From Syntrophaceae bacterium UBA6252 (GTDB lineage: Bacteria; Desulfobacterota; Syntrophia; Syntrophales; UBA6807), in NCBI GenBank assembly GCA_002441265.1, contig DJVQ01000064.1:1-30258 (forward strand): DNA of 30,258 bases, given 5' to 3'. Below, in pieces: positions 8,528-15,925 of the stretch. Numbering within the stretch: the first letter of the stretch is position 1; each line of letters begins with the position of its first letter. Both the position numbers and the translations under genes were made by a program. The notes under the pieces were generated by a model. That model made no database searches. It was not told where the DNA came from and was given only the letters and a program-made list of their open reading frames with translations.

Positions 8528-9535
8528 CTACGTTCCGCCGCCGGGCGACTCTCCCAGCGCAAGGCGGCAAAGGTCGATGACCATGTGATTCTTCAGACCC
8601 GCCCTGGTGCAGGAAGGACCCATGGCGTCCAGGCACATGGGACAGAGATACACCATGGCCTGCGCCCCGCTTTGGACCGCGTCCCGGACATTTTTCTCCC
8701 GGAGCCCGGGAAATTTCACACCCCGCTTTACCATGCCTTTCATGTCCTGTCCACAGCACAGGGATTCCTCCCGGTCGAAAACCCGGGATACGCGCTCCAC
8801 GCCGATGAGCCGGAAAATCTCGTCCAGGAGCGGATCCTTCCAGGGCGTCAGCCGGGAGGCGCACGGCCTCTGGTAGGCCGCCCGGAGCCTGAGGGGCGTG
8901 ATGTCCTTTCGGTTCTCCTTCAGAAAACGGACAAGGTACTCGAAGACGTGAACGGGGCGGAAGGGCAGTTCGATCCCGTACATGGGGGCAATCCCGGCCA
9001 TGAGGGAATAGCAGTCGTCATGGACGAAGACGATCTCGCCGGCGCCGAGGGAAGCGTACCGTTCCACCAGGGGCCCGAGCCCCTCCCGGAGGATCGATTC
9101 GTTGCCCAGGTGGGGGAAGAGGACGTTACAGAAGAAATGGCGCCCCCGGACCACTTGAAAGTCGCGGAACAGCCGCCCCTCCAGGGGGAACGGGAGGTTC
9201 GGCTCGATGGTGCAAAGGGAGAGCACGGGGGACCGGATTTCCGGGCGCTTGAATTCCTCCGCCGGGGCGAATCGTTTCCGGAAGGCCTGGAGGATTTTCG
9301 GATCGACGTACGTTCCCCGGGCCTCTATCTTTTCCAGGATGAGATCGAAAGGCCTCGCGCCTCTGGGGCAGATCTCGTTGCAGGCAAAACAGGTGATGCA
9401 GTCGGAAAGCCAGGGCTTGTTTTCCCCCCGGACGAGCCCGGCGAATTCCCGGGCCGCCTCTTCCCGGTTGAAGTCCATGTATTTACAGCGAAAAAGACAC
9501 TCTCCGCAGAAATCGCACCTCTCCTCTCGAAACAT
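8528..9535 (-). CDS. Soluble Fe-S protein with two 4Fe-4S motifs and CCG (HdrD/GlpC-like) domains
   Basis: Predicted electron carrier or reductase subunit. The 335-residue protein has two ferredoxin-type motifs, Cys7/10/13/17 and Cys46/49/52/56, then a degenerate first CCG region (Cys136, Cys175) and a complete second CCG domain: Cys225, Cys260-Cys261-Gly, Cys298-x2-Cys301. This is the plan of HdrD, GlpC and LutA-like proteins. No transmembrane segment is seen, unlike the fused ETF:menaquinone oxidoreductase proteins. It sits 68 bp after an acyl-CoA dehydrogenase gene and 29 bp before the crotonase gene, so I infer that it passes electrons from acyl-CoA oxidation to a membrane or cytosolic acceptor. 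The actual partner is unknown. Confidence 0.85.
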   Translation of the reverse strand: MFREERCDFCGECLFRCKYMDFNREEAAREFAGLVRGENKPWLSDCITCFACNEICPRGARPFDLILEKIEARGTYVDPKILQAFRKRFAPAEEFKRPEIRSPVLSLCTIEPNLPFPLEGRLFRDFQVVRGRHFFCNVLFPHLGNESILREGLGPLVERYASLGAGEIVFVHDDCYSLMAGIAPMYGIELPFRPVHVFEYLVRFLKENRKDITPLRLRAAYQRPCASRLTPWKDPLLDEIFRLIGVERVSRVFDREESLCCGQDMKGMVKRGVKFPGLREKNVRDAVQSGAQAMVYLCPMCLDAMGPSCTRAGLKNHMVIDLCRLALGESPGGGT

Positions 9536-9603
9536 GCCCTACCCCCCTTTCGCCCTTGGCCCGCGATACATGCCCGCCCGTGCGGATGTTCCCTGCTTTC
9601 CCC

Positions 9604-10755
9604 CTACCGGATTCCCAGGATGTCCCGGGCGATGATCATGAGCTGGATCTCGTCGGTTCCCCCGCCGATCTGCTGGAGCTTGGCGTCCCGCATCATCCGC
9701 TCGACCGGAAACTCCTTCATGTACCCGTAGCCCCCCAGGATCTGCACGGCCTCGGTGGTGATCCGCATGGCGGACCGCGCCGTGAAGAGTTTGATGTAGG
9801 AGGCGGTCAGGTTCATTTCCCGGTGCCGGCCCTCATCCGCCATCCGGGCTCCCCGGTAGGTGATGAGCCGGGCAAGCTCGATCTCCATGGCCATCTCGGC
9901 GAGCTTCGCCTGAATGAGCTGGAAGGAGGCGATGGGACGCCCGAACTGGACCCGTTCCTTCGCGTATTTCAGGGCACACTCGAAGGCCCCCCGGGAAAGT
10001 CCCAGCGACATGGCGCCGAGGCAGACCCGCTCCGTGTTGAGGCCGCTCATGAGAACGAGGGCCCCGCCGTTTTCCTTCCCCACGAGGTTCGACGCGGGAA
10101 CCCGGCAGTCCTCGAAAATCAGTTCCCCCGTCGGCGATCCCCGCCAGCCCATCTTCTCGAATTTCTTCCCCCGGGAAAAACCGGGGAACTCCTTCTCGAC
10201 CATGAACGCCGACACGCCGTGGGCCTTTTTCTCGGGATCGGTCTTGGCGTACACGAGGAAAAGGTCCCCCACGGGGCCGTTGGAGATGAAAATCTTCGTT
10301 CCGTTGAGAATGTAGTGGTCCCCCCGTTTCTCCGCCCGAAGGCGCATGGAGAGCACATCCGAGCCCGCCGAGGGCTCGGTCATGGCCAGGCCGCCGATCC
10401 TTTCACCGTTGCACAGGGACGGGAGGTATTTCCGAAGCAGGGCTTCCGACCCGTTTCTCCTCAGATTGTCAATGCAAAGGCAGGCGTGAACCCCCCAGGT
10501 GGCTGAGGTGGACAGGCAGGCCGCCGCCAGTTCCTCCGTGACGATGCACATTTCGGTGTAACCGGCCCCGGCCCCGCCGTATTCATGGGGAACGGTGATT
10601 CCGAGAAGCCCCATGTCCCGGAGCTTGTAGAAGCTCTCCGAGGGAAACCGTTCGTCCCGGTCGATCTCGTAGGCCAGCGGGGCGACCTCTTTTTCGGCGA
10701 AATTCCGGAGCGTGTCCCGGAGCATCCTCTGTTCGTCCGTAAATTCCCGTGTCAT
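9604..10755 (-). CDS. Acyl-CoA dehydrogenase, isovaleryl/long-chain-type catalytic Glu
   Basis: FAD enzyme that forms 2-enoyl-CoA and passes electrons to ETF. The 383-residue protein has the usual N-terminal helical domain, the AMTEPSAGSD signature (124-133), FISNGP (156-161), and the C-terminal GGYGY...YPVERMMRDAKLQ region. The position that holds Glu in medium-chain enzymes is Gly here (QIGGGTDEI); instead Glu242 in MSGLNTERV matches the base of isovaleryl-CoA dehydrogenase (Glu254). The ATG at 10755 is chosen because a GGGAGGAG ribosome binding site precedes it and homology begins at MTREFTDEQ. An 18-bp perfect hairpin lies just upstream. Substrate is not predictable from sequence. Confidence 0.92.
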   Translation of the reverse strand: MTREFTDEQRMLRDTLRNFAEKEVAPLAYEIDRDERFPSESFYKLRDMGLLGITVPHEYGGAGAGYTEMCIVTEELAAACLSTSATWGVHACLCIDNLRRNGSEALLRKYLPSLCNGERIGGLAMTEPSAGSDVLSMRLRAEKRGDHYILNGTKIFISNGPVGDLFLVYAKTDPEKKAHGVSAFMVEKEFPGFSRGKKFEKMGWRGSPTGELIFEDCRVPASNLVGKENGGALVLMSGLNTERVCLGAMSLGLSRGAFECALKYAKERVQFGRPIASFQLIQAKLAEMAMEIELARLITYRGARMADEGRHREMNLTASYIKLFTARSAMRITTEAVQILGGYGYMKEFPVERMMRDAKLQQIGGGTDEIQLMIIARDILGIR

Positions 10756-10786
10756 GTTTCTCCTCCCGATGGAAGTCAAAACCACA

Positions 10787-10826
10787 CGGGGCGGGGGGAG
10801 CGGAACCGTCCGCTCCCCCCGCCCCG
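10787..10826. terminator. 18-bp perfect GC hairpin inside the acyl-CoA operon
   Basis: Positions 10787-10804 are the exact reverse complement of 10809-10826, with a 4-base ACCG loop. In the direction of transcription (minus) the stem is followed by GTGTGGTTTTG. It lies 24 bp after the CoA-transferase stop and 31 bp before the next start. It could be an intrinsic terminator or attenuator, or an mRNA-processing and stability element that lowers expression of the distal genes. Confidence 0.6.
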
Positions 10827-10849
10827 ACATGGCAGGAGGGAGCCAGGCA

Positions 10850-12181
10850 TCAGAAAATCTTCTTCCTGATCAGACCCCGTTCGCGGCCGGCCTTCTCCAG
10901 GTCTTCCCGGAATTTCGGGTGGGCGACCTTGATCAGCTCCTCCGCCCTTTCCATTTCCGTACGCCCCGCGAGGTCCGCGATGCCCCACTCGGTGACGACA
11001 TACTGGCAGTAATGGCGTGGCACGGTGACCCGGGCGCCGTCACTGATGTAGGGAACGATCCGGGAGATGGTGTCGTTTCCCGTCGTGGAAGGAACGAGGT
11101 TGATGGCCCGGCCGCCCTTGGACCAGAAGGCACCGACGACGAAATCGAGCTGTCCGCCCGTCCCCGACCGCATGACGTTGCCCAGGGACTCGGAAACGAT
11201 CTGGCCGGTGAGGTCCACCTCGATGGATCCGTTGACGGCCACCAGGTTCTCCTCGGAGGCAAGGACGGGAATGGCGTTCGCGTAGATCGTCGGCCGGTAC
11301 TCGACCATGGGGTTGTTCCCCAGGAAGTCGTAGAGTTCCTTGTCGCCGAGCGTGAAGGCGAGAACGATTTTCCCGGGGTTCACCTTCTTGTACTTGCAGG
11401 TGATGACCCCCTTCTCCACGAGCTTGTGGGTCCCCGCCGGGGCCATCTCCGTGTGAACCCCGAGGTCCCTGAGGCCCGAATGTTCGAGGAGATTGCTGAT
11501 CATGGCCGGCACGGCGCCGATGCCGACCTGGATGCAGTCCCGGTCCTTGATGAGGCTCACCACGTACTCGGCCATCTTGATTTCGACTTCCGTCGCCGGG
11601 GGCGTGGGAAGGGGCGGAATGACGTTGGGGTTCTCCACGAAAGCGTCGAACCGGCTCACGTGGAAATTCGTCTGGCCATAGGTCCTCGGCATGTTGGGGT
11701 TCACCTCGGCGATGACGTACTCGCTCTGGTCCATGATCTGTTCCGTGTAGAAGGTGTCGAGGCCCAGGTTCACGTAACCATGCTCGTCCGGCGGGGTCAC
11801 CTGGGTGATGATTCCCGTCCTTCTTTTATAAACCCTTTTCCGGTGGAAGTATTTGACCCCGGCGTCGGAACTCTGGGCGGGCCAGAAGTTCGCCCATTCC
11901 GACTGGGCCATCTTGATCAGGGTGGGGGTACCGTAGAATCCGAACATCAGCTTGAAGGCCTTCCGGTATTCGGGCTGGAAGATCTTGTAAGGCCTCAGGG
12001 TGAGGCAGTTGAGGTACTCCACGTCCGTCAGCTCGTCCTTGCGATCCGCCACGGCATCCATCATCGCCATGGACGGCTGGCCGAGGGCCAGGGGCGTCCA
12101 GAGACAATCACCGGACTGAACCAGCTTCGCCGCCTCCTGCGCTGTCATGACCTTGCTCTTGTAGTATTCCTTCCAACTCAT
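10850..12181 (-). CDS. Acetyl-CoA hydrolase/transferase family CoA-transferase (4-hydroxybutyrate/butyrate CoA-transferase-like)
   Basis: Predicted to move CoA between acetyl-CoA (or another acyl-CoA) and a carboxylic acid, activating a substrate or conserving the thioester. The 443-residue protein is close to AbfT/butyryl-CoA:acetate CoA-transferase length (about 440). It shows QVGIGAVP (218-225), HTEM with Glu245 (likely the CoA-accepting Glu, placed by position only), the MRSGTGGQLDFVVGA block, and the family C terminus VVTEWGIADLAGRTEMERAEELI. The ATG follows AGGGGG. The gene is separated by 144 bp (with two hairpins) from the DUF35 gene and by 94 bp from the dehydrogenase, so it may have its own expression level within the cluster. 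Confidence 0.88.
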   Translation of the reverse strand: MSWKEYYKSKVMTAQEAAKLVQSGDCLWTPLALGQPSMAMMDAVADRKDELTDVEYLNCLTLRPYKIFQPEYRKAFKLMFGFYGTPTLIKMAQSEWANFWPAQSSDAGVKYFHRKRVYKRRTGIITQVTPPDEHGYVNLGLDTFYTEQIMDQSEYVIAEVNPNMPRTYGQTNFHVSRFDAFVENPNVIPPLPTPPATEVEIKMAEYVVSLIKDRDCIQVGIGAVPAMISNLLEHSGLRDLGVHTEMAPAGTHKLVEKGVITCKYKKVNPGKIVLAFTLGDKELYDFLGNNPMVEYRPTIYANAIPVLASEENLVAVNGSIEVDLTGQIVSESLGNVMRSGTGGQLDFVVGAFWSKGGRAINLVPSTTGNDTISRIVPYISDGARVTVPRHYCQYVVTEWGIADLAGRTEMERAEELIKVAHPKFREDLEKAGRERGLIRKKIF

Positions 12182-12209
12182 CTTTTTTTACCCCCTTTTT
12201 CAGTGAAGC

Positions 12210-12309
12210 GGCGCCCGGATGGGCGCCCGTCTTTCTTTACCCCTCCCCGAAGGCCGGAAACCACTCACGCTCGGGATTTCTCCGGGGACGGCACAGGGCC
12301 GCCCCCGGA
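12210..12309. other. Intergenic stretch with two hairpins
   Basis: The 144-bp gap between the DUF35 and CoA-transferase genes holds two inverted repeats. One is a perfect 7-bp stem (GGCGCCC, 12210-12216, with GGGCGCC, 12221-12227). The other is a 12-bp stem with a single mismatch (12281-12292 with 12298-12309; TCCGGGG and CGGC arms, ACAGG loop). Neither is followed by a T-run on the minus strand. They may modulate read-through or mRNA stability; no sigma-54-like promoter was recognised here. Confidence 0.4.
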
Positions 12310-12325
12310 ATCAGGTGGAGGGAGG

Positions 12326-12790
12326 TTACGCCAACGGTTTGAAGTAACGGATGTCCATGATGTGGGCCTTTCTCTCATTCGCCCACACCGCCTCGACACG
12401 CATGCCGTTCTTGACGATCTTCCTGACCTTCTCGAAGTCGGACAGGTCGAATCCCCCGAGGAGATGGACGAAATCCACGTCCGTGCCGTCGAGCCGGATG
12501 AGGGCCCCGATGAACGGGGGGGTGGTGGGCTGGCCGAAGTACCGGTAGTTCACGTAGCTCCATGCCGTGAGGGTCCCCTGCTGGGGTACTTCCACCCACT
12601 CCTTCGTATCGATGAAGCAACGGGGGCAGAAGGTCCTTGCCGGGACAAGGACCCGGTTGCACTTTTCGCATTTCGACCCGTAAAGGATCTGGTTCGACAT
12701 ACCCTCGAAGAACCGCGTCCACGTGGCGCCGTACGCGAGTTCATAGGGAAGCCGGATTTCCGTCTTGATGGTTTTGAATTCCTTGTTCAT
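12326..12790 (-). CDS. DUF35 zinc-ribbon/OB-fold acyl-CoA-binding partner protein
   Basis: The 154-residue protein has the rubredoxin-like zinc ribbon Cys41-x2-Cys44 ... Cys55-x2-Cys58 (GSKCEKCNRVLVPARTFC pattern), followed by an OB-fold (about 65-150). Proteins of this family are known partners of thiolase-fold enzymes: in the archaeal thiolase/HMG-CoA synthase complex, in BbsAB benzoylsuccinyl-CoA thiolase, and in the steroid side-chain aldolase ChsH2-Ltp2. Here it lies 21 bp after a thiolase-fold gene, itself 12 bp after a second one. I infer a complex in which this protein helps bind the acyl-CoA. The start is supported by GGAGGAAAG upstream. It has no catalytic residues of its own. Confidence 0.9.
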   Translation of the reverse strand: MNKEFKTIKTEIRLPYELAYGATWTRFFEGMSNQILYGSKCEKCNRVLVPARTFCPRCFIDTKEWVEVPQQGTLTAWSYVNYRYFGQPTTPPFIGALIRLDGTDVDFVHLLGGFDLSDFEKVRKIVKNGMRVEAVWANERKAHIMDIRYFKPLA

Positions 12791-12811
12791 ATTTCTTTCC
12801 TCCGATATGCT

Positions 12812-13981
12812 TTACCGTTCTGAACCTACGATCATGACGCCATTGAACTGATCCACCCCGCCCATGGCATGGCTGAACGCCAGTTTGGCGCCCGGGATCT
12901 GGTGGTCGCCCGCCTTCTCCATGACCTGCAGGGCCGCCTCGGCGGTCCGGATCAGGCCGGTCGCCCCGATGGGATTCGTGCACAACGTTCCTCCCGACGG
13001 GTCGCAGGGAAGTTCTCCCTTCCTTCCGAAGGTACCTTGCAGCACGAGGTCGGGGGCCTCGCCGAGGCCGCAGAACCCGAAGCACTCATAAAACAGCATC
13101 TCCTGGAAGGTGAAGGGGTTGTAGACCTCGGCCACGTCCAGTTCCTTCCTCGGGTCCTTGATCCCCGCCATGTCGTAGGCCTGTTTCGCCGCCTGGACGG
13201 CGCTCTGCCAGACCGCCTTGTCGCTGTCGCCGAAGAAATACTCCTCTCCCCGGTAGCCCAGCCCTTTCACCCAGGCGACCTTTTTCAGGCCCAGCTTTTT
13301 CACCATCTCCTCCGACGCGAAGATCACGGCGCAGGCGCCGTCCGAATTGGGACACACGTCGAGGAGCCGCACGGGATAGGTGATCACCCGGGCGTTCTTC
13401 ACGTCCTCGGCGGTCACCCGGATTTTCACGTGGGCATAAGGGTTGTCGAAGGCGCTGTCATGGTGGGTTACGGAGATGTAGGCCGCCGCGTCCCTCACCT
13501 TCTTTTCGTCGAGACCGTACCGGACGCTCCACATCTGGCTCTGCATGGAGAATACGCCCGGCGCCCCGGCGATGAAATATCTCTGGTACCAGGGTTCCAC
13601 CACGGTGGTCATGGTGGCCTGGCTGTCCCCTTCGGTCATCTTTTCATGACCCACGGCAAGGACGAGATCGGCCATTCCCGAACTGATCCAGTAATAGGCC
13701 GTGTGGGCGAGGGAGACCCCCGTCGATCCGCAGGTCTCCGTTTTCAGAATCGGCTTTCCCGCCGACGCCATGGCGTCGGCGAAATAGAAATGGGTGAGGG
13801 CCACCCCTTCCATCATGGAGGGCATGGTCCCGGAAACGACACCGTCCACGTCATTCGGACTGAGTCCCGTTTCCTCGTAAACGCGAAGGACCGCTTCCCG
13901 GACAAGATCGGGATAGCTCACGTCCATTCTTCTTCCATGGTTCGTCTGCCCGACGCCGATGATTGCTACTGCTTTTCCCAT
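12812..13981 (-). CDS. SCP2/lipid-transfer-type thiolase-fold protein, nucleophile present
   Basis: A 389-residue thiolase-superfamily protein. The nucleophile is present as Cys84 in KTETCGSTGVS. Other active-site positions differ from classical thiolases: the usual GHP-x-GATG reads TNPIGATG (Asn336 where His is expected), the last Cys-Gly-Gly loop reads SHAMGG (His371), and the NEAFA loop reads YNPFT (Tyr287). These traits fit the SCP2-thiolase/Ltp branch, which includes thiolases working with DUF35 proteins and retro-aldolases such as Ltp2. An AGGAGG ribosome binding site precedes the ATG. It follows the paralogous gene by 12 bp and precedes the DUF35 gene by 21 bp, suggesting a three-protein complex. 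Thiolase or aldolase chemistry cannot be decided by reading alone. Confidence 0.88.
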   Translation of the reverse strand: MGKAVAIIGVGQTNHGRRMDVSYPDLVREAVLRVYEETGLSPNDVDGVVSGTMPSMMEGVALTHFYFADAMASAGKPILKTETCGSTGVSLAHTAYYWISSGMADLVLAVGHEKMTEGDSQATMTTVVEPWYQRYFIAGAPGVFSMQSQMWSVRYGLDEKKVRDAAAYISVTHHDSAFDNPYAHVKIRVTAEDVKNARVITYPVRLLDVCPNSDGACAVIFASEEMVKKLGLKKVAWVKGLGYRGEEYFFGDSDKAVWQSAVQAAKQAYDMAGIKDPRKELDVAEVYNPFTFQEMLFYECFGFCGLGEAPDLVLQGTFGRKGELPCDPSGGTLCTNPIGATGLIRTAEAALQVMEKAGDHQIPGAKLAFSHAMGGVDQFNGVMIVGSER

Positions 13982-13993
13982 AGAATCAACCTC

Positions 13994-15136
13994 CTAACTT
14001 CCCAGGATTGCCACGGCATGGCACTGTCCGGCGAAACCATGGGTACCGTGGGCAAGGGCCGTTTTCCGCTTTCCGTCCACCTGGTGTTCGCCCGCCTCGC
14101 CGCGAAGCTGGAGAACCGCCTCGACAACCCGCTGGAGCCCACGCGACACGTAGGGATTGTTCGCCAGGACCCCGCCGGACGGATTCACCGGAAGCCGGCC
14201 GGTTCTCTCCGTGATCCCGCTCTCCAGGAGCTTTCCCCCGCCGCCCTTTTCGCAGAAGCCCAGGTCTTCGCACCAAAGCAGTTCCTGGAAAGCGTAAGGT
14301 TCGGTGATCTCGGCGAGGTCGATTTCCTTCCGGGGATCGTTGATGCCGGCCATTTTATAAGCCCTCGCCGCCGCGGCGGGGAGCTGGCCTTCGAGCAGGT
14401 TGCGATCCCCCAGGAAGTAGTTGTCGAGAGAGCTTCCGTAGCCCTTGAACCATATGGGTTTGTCCGTGATCTTTTTCGCCGCCTCCTCCGACGCCAGAAG
14501 AACGGCCACGATCCCCTCCGACTTGGGGGCGACCTGGAGTTCCGTAAGGGGATCGGCGAGCATGCCGGACTCGAGAACGTCCTTGACGGTGTACCGGCCC
14601 CTTTTGTGAGCGTAAGGGTTCCCGAGGGCATTCCGGAAATTCTTCACGGACACGCCGGCGCACTGCTCTTTCGTTACGCCGTATTTGTCCATGTACTGGC
14701 GCATCTGCAGGGCCGCCGCAATGGTTTCCTGAATGCCGAGTTCCCTCTGGTAAAAGGGATCGGAGAACATGAGGGTGCAGGCATCGTTTTCCGGATTCTC
14801 GGAACCCTTGCAGATGGCGAGAATCAGGGCCGTGTCGTAATGACCGGCCAGGATTCTCATGACACCGTAGAAAAAGGCGAAGAGGGACTCTCCGTCCTGC
14901 CGGGAGGCGTTCTTCAGGAAGGCCCCCGTCGTTTCCCAGTAATAGGAATTGGCACAGGAAATCCCCCCGTGGAAGATGTCCGAGGCCGCACTGACGATCG
15001 TCCCGACTTTCTCACGGTTCAGACCCGACTTGTCCAGGATTTCCCGGGTGACATGATAGGCCTGATCGTAGAGATTGTCCTTGGATTCCGCGCCAGGGGT
15101 CTGTGCCACCGCGACAACCGCAACTTTTTTCGACAT
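13994..15136 (-). CDS. Thiolase-fold protein lacking the catalytic cysteine
   Basis: A 380-residue paralogue of the next gene: both share the N terminus, the KMAGI/DMAGI-x-DPRKE block (261-271 here), the FQELLW/FQEMLF block and the DPSGG/NPSGG region. By alignment the nucleophile Cys84 of the partner falls on Arg79 here (LKNASRQDGES), and the His loop reads LANNPYVSRG, so thiolytic chemistry is unlikely. C-terminal His363 and His366 (LAHGTHGFAG) remain. It may be a structural subunit of a hetero-oligomer with its paralogue and the DUF35 protein, or an Ltp2-like aldolase, which does not use a Cys nucleophile. The gene is intact and its size normal, so it is not a decaying copy. Confidence 0.85.
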   Translation of the reverse strand: MSKKVAVVAVAQTPGAESKDNLYDQAYHVTREILDKSGLNREKVGTIVSAASDIFHGGISCANSYYWETTGAFLKNASRQDGESLFAFFYGVMRILAGHYDTALILAICKGSENPENDACTLMFSDPFYQRELGIQETIAAALQMRQYMDKYGVTKEQCAGVSVKNFRNALGNPYAHKRGRYTVKDVLESGMLADPLTELQVAPKSEGIVAVLLASEEAAKKITDKPIWFKGYGSSLDNYFLGDRNLLEGQLPAAAARAYKMAGINDPRKEIDLAEITEPYAFQELLWCEDLGFCEKGGGGKLLESGITERTGRLPVNPSGGVLANNPYVSRGLQRVVEAVLQLRGEAGEHQVDGKRKTALAHGTHGFAGQCHAVAILGS

Positions 15137-15167
15137 GGCAACACATCCTTTCTGTGAGGTTTGCTGC

Positions 15168-15629
15168 TTACGAGCCCGAAGGTTTCCTGCCGGCGAGGAT
15201 TTTCGTGTTGTAGACGATCACCGATTCTCCCCGCTGGTTCTTGATCTCGTTCTCGTGTCCGATGATCCCCCGTTTCCCGTCCTTCGCCGTCAGTTCGGTG
15301 ACCGTGACCTCGCTGTGGAGGGTGTCCCCGATCTTGACGGGGCCGACGAACCGGACGGAGTCCATCCCGTAGAATGCGATGAAGCTCTCCGGCAGGAGCA
15401 CGTGACGGCCGAGCCGGAAAATCAGGGCGCTCCCCACGACGAGACCGAGAAACCCGTGGGCGATCCTTTCCTTGAAGGGGCTTTTCGCCGCAAACTCCAC
15501 GTTCGTGTGAAGTTCGTGCCAATCCCCGGTAAAGGCCGAAAAGAGAACGATGTCGGTTTCCGTAATCGTTCTTCCCGGGGAAACGAAAACCTCCCCCATG
15601 CTGTAATCCTCGAAATACTTCTTCTCCAT
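15168..15629 (-). CDS. MaoC-like (R)-specific enoyl-CoA hydratase
   Basis: Hot-dog-fold hydratase of 153 residues, predicted to add water to a trans-2-enoyl-CoA. The hydratase-2 motif is seen as FTGDWHELHTNVEFA with catalytic Asp36 and His41, followed by FKERIAHGFLGLVVGSAL. The usual Asn-Pro of the motif (GDxNPxH) is His-Glu here. The ATG at 15629 (MEKKYFEDYSMGE) is preferred to an upstream in-frame ATG at 15695 because homology begins there and the extra segment is non-conserved. It is the first gene after the repeat-filled gap and lies 31 bp before the Cys-less thiolase-like gene. A MaoC hydratase next to a thiolase-fold/DUF35 set recalls the ChsH1-ChsH2-Ltp2 hydratase-aldolase module. Confidence 0.88.
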   Translation of the reverse strand: MEKKYFEDYSMGEVFVSPGRTITETDIVLFSAFTGDWHELHTNVEFAAKSPFKERIAHGFLGLVVGSALIFRLGRHVLLPESFIAFYGMDSVRFVGPVKIGDTLHSEVTVTELTAKDGKRGIIGHENEIKNQRGESVIVYNTKILAGRKPSGS

Positions 15630-15723
15630 GGATTCCCACCCCCTTTCCGGGGCTTGCCCGGATTCCTGAATGTCCGTGTATCCGTGAAATGGCAAACAGT
15701 CTGAAAATCAGTAATGGAACGAC

Positions 15724-15759
15724 GGGCAACGCAGCATAGGAACTTTTTACGAAGCCGTC
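15724..15759 (+). repeat. Partial copy of the 118-bp dispersed repeat (right end)
   Basis: GGGCAACGCAGCAT...AACTTTTTACGAAGCCGTC matches the right 36 bases of the full element at 15808-15925, with small changes near the CATATGGAC core. It lies about 50 bp before the full copy in the same orientation, so the 296-bp gap between the MaoC and acyl-CoA dehydrogenase genes is largely repeat-derived. Confidence 0.8.
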
Positions 15760-15807
15760 TGCTCCAGCTAAATCGAAAGAACTCAAAAAAACACTTTCTT
15801 CGAACGG

Positions 15808-15925
15808 CAAAGTAAAAAGCTCCAGAGGCAAGGCGCCCGAATCCCGAGGACCGAGGCGTACTTTTGGTACGCCGCAGGGACGAGGGGTGAAGGGCAACGC
15901 AGCATATGGACTTTTTACGAAGCCG
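15808..15925 (+). repeat. 118-bp palindromic dispersed repeat, copy A
   Basis: Nearly identical (about 6 differences in 118 by eye) to the reverse complement of 30141-30258. Outer arms GTAAAAAG (15812-15819) and CTTTTTAC (15911-15918) are complementary. A central perfect 7-bp hairpin GGCGTAC/GTACGCC (15855-15861, 15867-15873) has loop TTTTG here and TTATG in copy B, so stems are kept while the loop varies. The unit has no coding capacity and behaves like a REP/MITE-type element. Its right edge is directly next to the stop codon of the minus-strand acyl-CoA dehydrogenase (15926-15928), so it would be transcribed as a large 3' hairpin. Confidence 0.9.

Noticed and set aside
12281..12309. GG-N10-GC match upstream of the CoA-transferase gene
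   Set aside because: Better explained by the 12-bp hairpin; the -24 element lacks TGGCA and no dyads lie upstream.
13994..15136. Pseudogene interpretation of the Cys-less thiolase-like gene
   Set aside because: The frame is intact, the length normal, the rest of the fold conserved, and the gene is tightly packed in an operon.
15808..15925. CRISPR repeat or attachment site
   Set aside because: Copies are single, not arrayed with spacers, are 118 bp palindromes, and no cas or integrase gene is present.
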